A stretch of 64,000 bases of DNA. Origin: Planctomycetota bacterium. Lineage in GTDB: Bacteria; Planctomycetota; Planctomycetia; Pirellulales; PNKZ01. This document shows, piece by piece, positions 63,073-64,000 of this stretch; position 1 is the stretch's first letter; the number at the start of each line of letters is the position of its first letter. Position numbers and translations under genes: made by a program. The notes under the pieces are model-generated. The model was not told the DNA's origin and made no database searches. It saw only the letters and a list, made by a program, of their open reading frames with translations. The stretch is taken from contig JAFEBQ010000019.1 of the NCBI GenBank assembly GCA_018242585.1, positions 1 to 64,000 on the forward strand, read 5' to 3'.

Positions 63073-63186
63073 GGCGAAATCCTTGCGAAGAAAAGCGGGG
63101 CGTCGCAGCAGTTTGATACCCCCAGACCGCGGGCCGACGCCGCCTGGTTCGATTATACTCTGGCCGTCGTGTGGCGTGGAACTGAA

Positions 63187-64000
63187 ATGAACTCTGATCT
63201 ATCAAGCATCGACGTGCAAGTCGCCTCGGTCGCCGAGCGTGCGGGGGCGTTCGCGCTGCTGCTGTGCGCCGTGCCCGAGGCCGAACGCTTCGCGCAAGTG
63301 GCCGCGCTGTTGGCCGAGGTCTCCCGGCAGCCCGACGCTTGCAATGGCTTGCTGGTCGCGCGACAGCGGGGAGCGGTCGTCGGCGCGATCTGGCTGCAAC
63401 TGCTGGCCGGTGGTGGCGCGAATGTCTGGCCGCCCCGCGCGACCGAAACAGCGCCGGCCGGCACGCTGGGCGCGCTGGTGTCGGCCGCGGTCGAGCGCGC
63501 TCGCGCCGCCAAGTGCGCGATCCTTCAGGTCTTGCTGCCGAACGCCGAGCAGCCACTGGCCGCGCTGTTCGCGAGCGCCGGCTTCGCGCACGTGGCCGAT
63601 CTGATCTACTTGGTCGCGCTGCCGAACGCCGCGGCGAATGCGCCAAGCCAATCGCCAATCAGCTTCGAATCGGTCACCACGGCCGGCGTGACGCGCCTGG
63701 AACGTGTCCTCGAGCAGACCTACGCCGGCTCGCTCGATTGTCCGGCCCTCAACGGCCGTCGCACGCCGGCCGAGGTGCTCGACGAGTATCGACATATCGG
63801 CGTATTCGATCCCGCTCGCTGGCTGCTGGTGCAACAGGCCGGCCGCGACATCGGCTGCCTGATCTTGAACGCCCACGCCGATCGCACGACGTGGGAGCTG
63901 GTCTACATGGGGTTGGTCCCCAGCGCACGGGGACACGGCTTTGGCCAGCTCGTGGTCGGTCAGGCCCGGCAACTGGCCGCCGCGGCCGGCGCGCGGAAAA
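63187..64000 (+). CDS. GNAT-family acetyltransferase, partial
   Basis: At least 271 residues; the gene runs beyond the window. Two related halves can be seen: residues 1-135, with a degenerate acetyltransferase-like fold (ALVSAAVERARAAKCAILQV, LFASAGFAHVADLIYLVALP), and the C-terminal half with GCLILNAHADRTTWELVYMG and the acetyl-CoA loop VPSARGHGFGQLVV. Tandem GNAT organisation recalls mycothiol synthase-like enzymes, but no substrate can be inferred. It is divergent from the PDZ gene. Confidence 0.78.
   Translation, partial: MNSDLSSIDVQVASVAERAGAFALLLCAVPEAERFAQVAALLAEVSRQPDACNGLLVARQRGAVVGAIWLQLLAGGGANVWPPRATETAPAGTLGALVSAAVERARAAKCAILQVLLPNAEQPLAALFASAGFAHVADLIYLVALPNAAANAPSQSPISFESVTTAGVTRLERVLEQTYAGSLDCPALNGRRTPAEVLDEYRHIGVFDPARWLLVQQAGRDIGCLILNAHADRTTWELVYMGLVPSARGHGFGQLVVGQARQLAAAAGARK

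Overview
The window reads as a chromosomal segment of a GC-rich planctomycete, most likely in the Pirellulales. This is inferred from gene content: a DUF1573 secreted protein, a c-heme/copper-monooxygenase/EF-hand fusion, prenyltransferase-type repeat proteins with Ala/Pro-rich linkers, a zinc-ribbon membrane protein starting MPIRFFCPLGH, a periplasmic SLBB export protein, and very many intergenic inverted repeats. No rRNA, tRNA or CRISPR array was seen.

Layout. 1-8.6 kb: cutA, ATP-type PEP carboxykinase, a huge TPR/CHAT-like secreted protein, a small lipoprotein, and three membrane proteins (GlsB-like, DUF2721, PAQR/hemolysin III). 8.97-11.93 kb: a complete mobile element of 2958 bp with 21-bp terminal inverted repeats and a 9-bp target duplication. 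It carries a SWIM-finger DDE transposase, a divergent ribbon-helix-helix regulator, a strongly structured leader RNA ending in an intrinsic terminator, a lipoprotein gene and one or two tiny ORFs. It sits inside one copy of the commonest dispersed repeat. 12-16 kb: a serine beta-lactamase-like hydrolase, a copper monooxygenase-like protein and an M28 peptidase. 16.3-22.3 kb: a polyglucan/galactose block (two different GH57 enzymes flanking galT). 22.7-30 kb: an unrecognised conserved protein, alpha/beta hydrolase, secreted HEXXH peptidase, DUF1573 protein, M19 dipeptidase and a zinc-ribbon membrane protein. 30.19-30.84 kb: a REP-associated tyrosine transposase bounded by its own REP pair. A second REP doublet of the same family lies at 16.0 kb.

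30.9-44.3 kb: polysaccharide export protein, TPR lipoprotein, ComB-like phosphatase, glycyl-tRNA synthetase, NrnA-like DHH phosphoesterase, a Rieske/cytochrome b-cc operon, and amt-PII. 44.5-50.9 kb: an iron-sulfur assembly locus (SufR-like regulator, sufC, sufB, sufD) with a stray nuoB, broken up by a PemK/MazF toxin-antitoxin pair and a Uma2-family gene. 51-64 kb: ribosomal protein bL31, a His-rich secreted protein, DUF2071, a PAS histidine kinase, a 47-residue membrane peptide gene, two prenyltransferase-repeat proteins, an operon of two unknown envelope proteins, a Fur-family regulator, a double-PDZ protein and a GNAT protein running off the end.

The most unusual material is non-coding. 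It includes the leader RNA with mutually exclusive folds inside the transposon, the covarying REP family linked to the RAYT, hairpin elements that supply a start codon (25.9 kb) and a stop codon (52.39 kb) to genes, and short-motif 'stutter' repeats lying directly against start codons. All statements come from reading the sequence; no database search was run.
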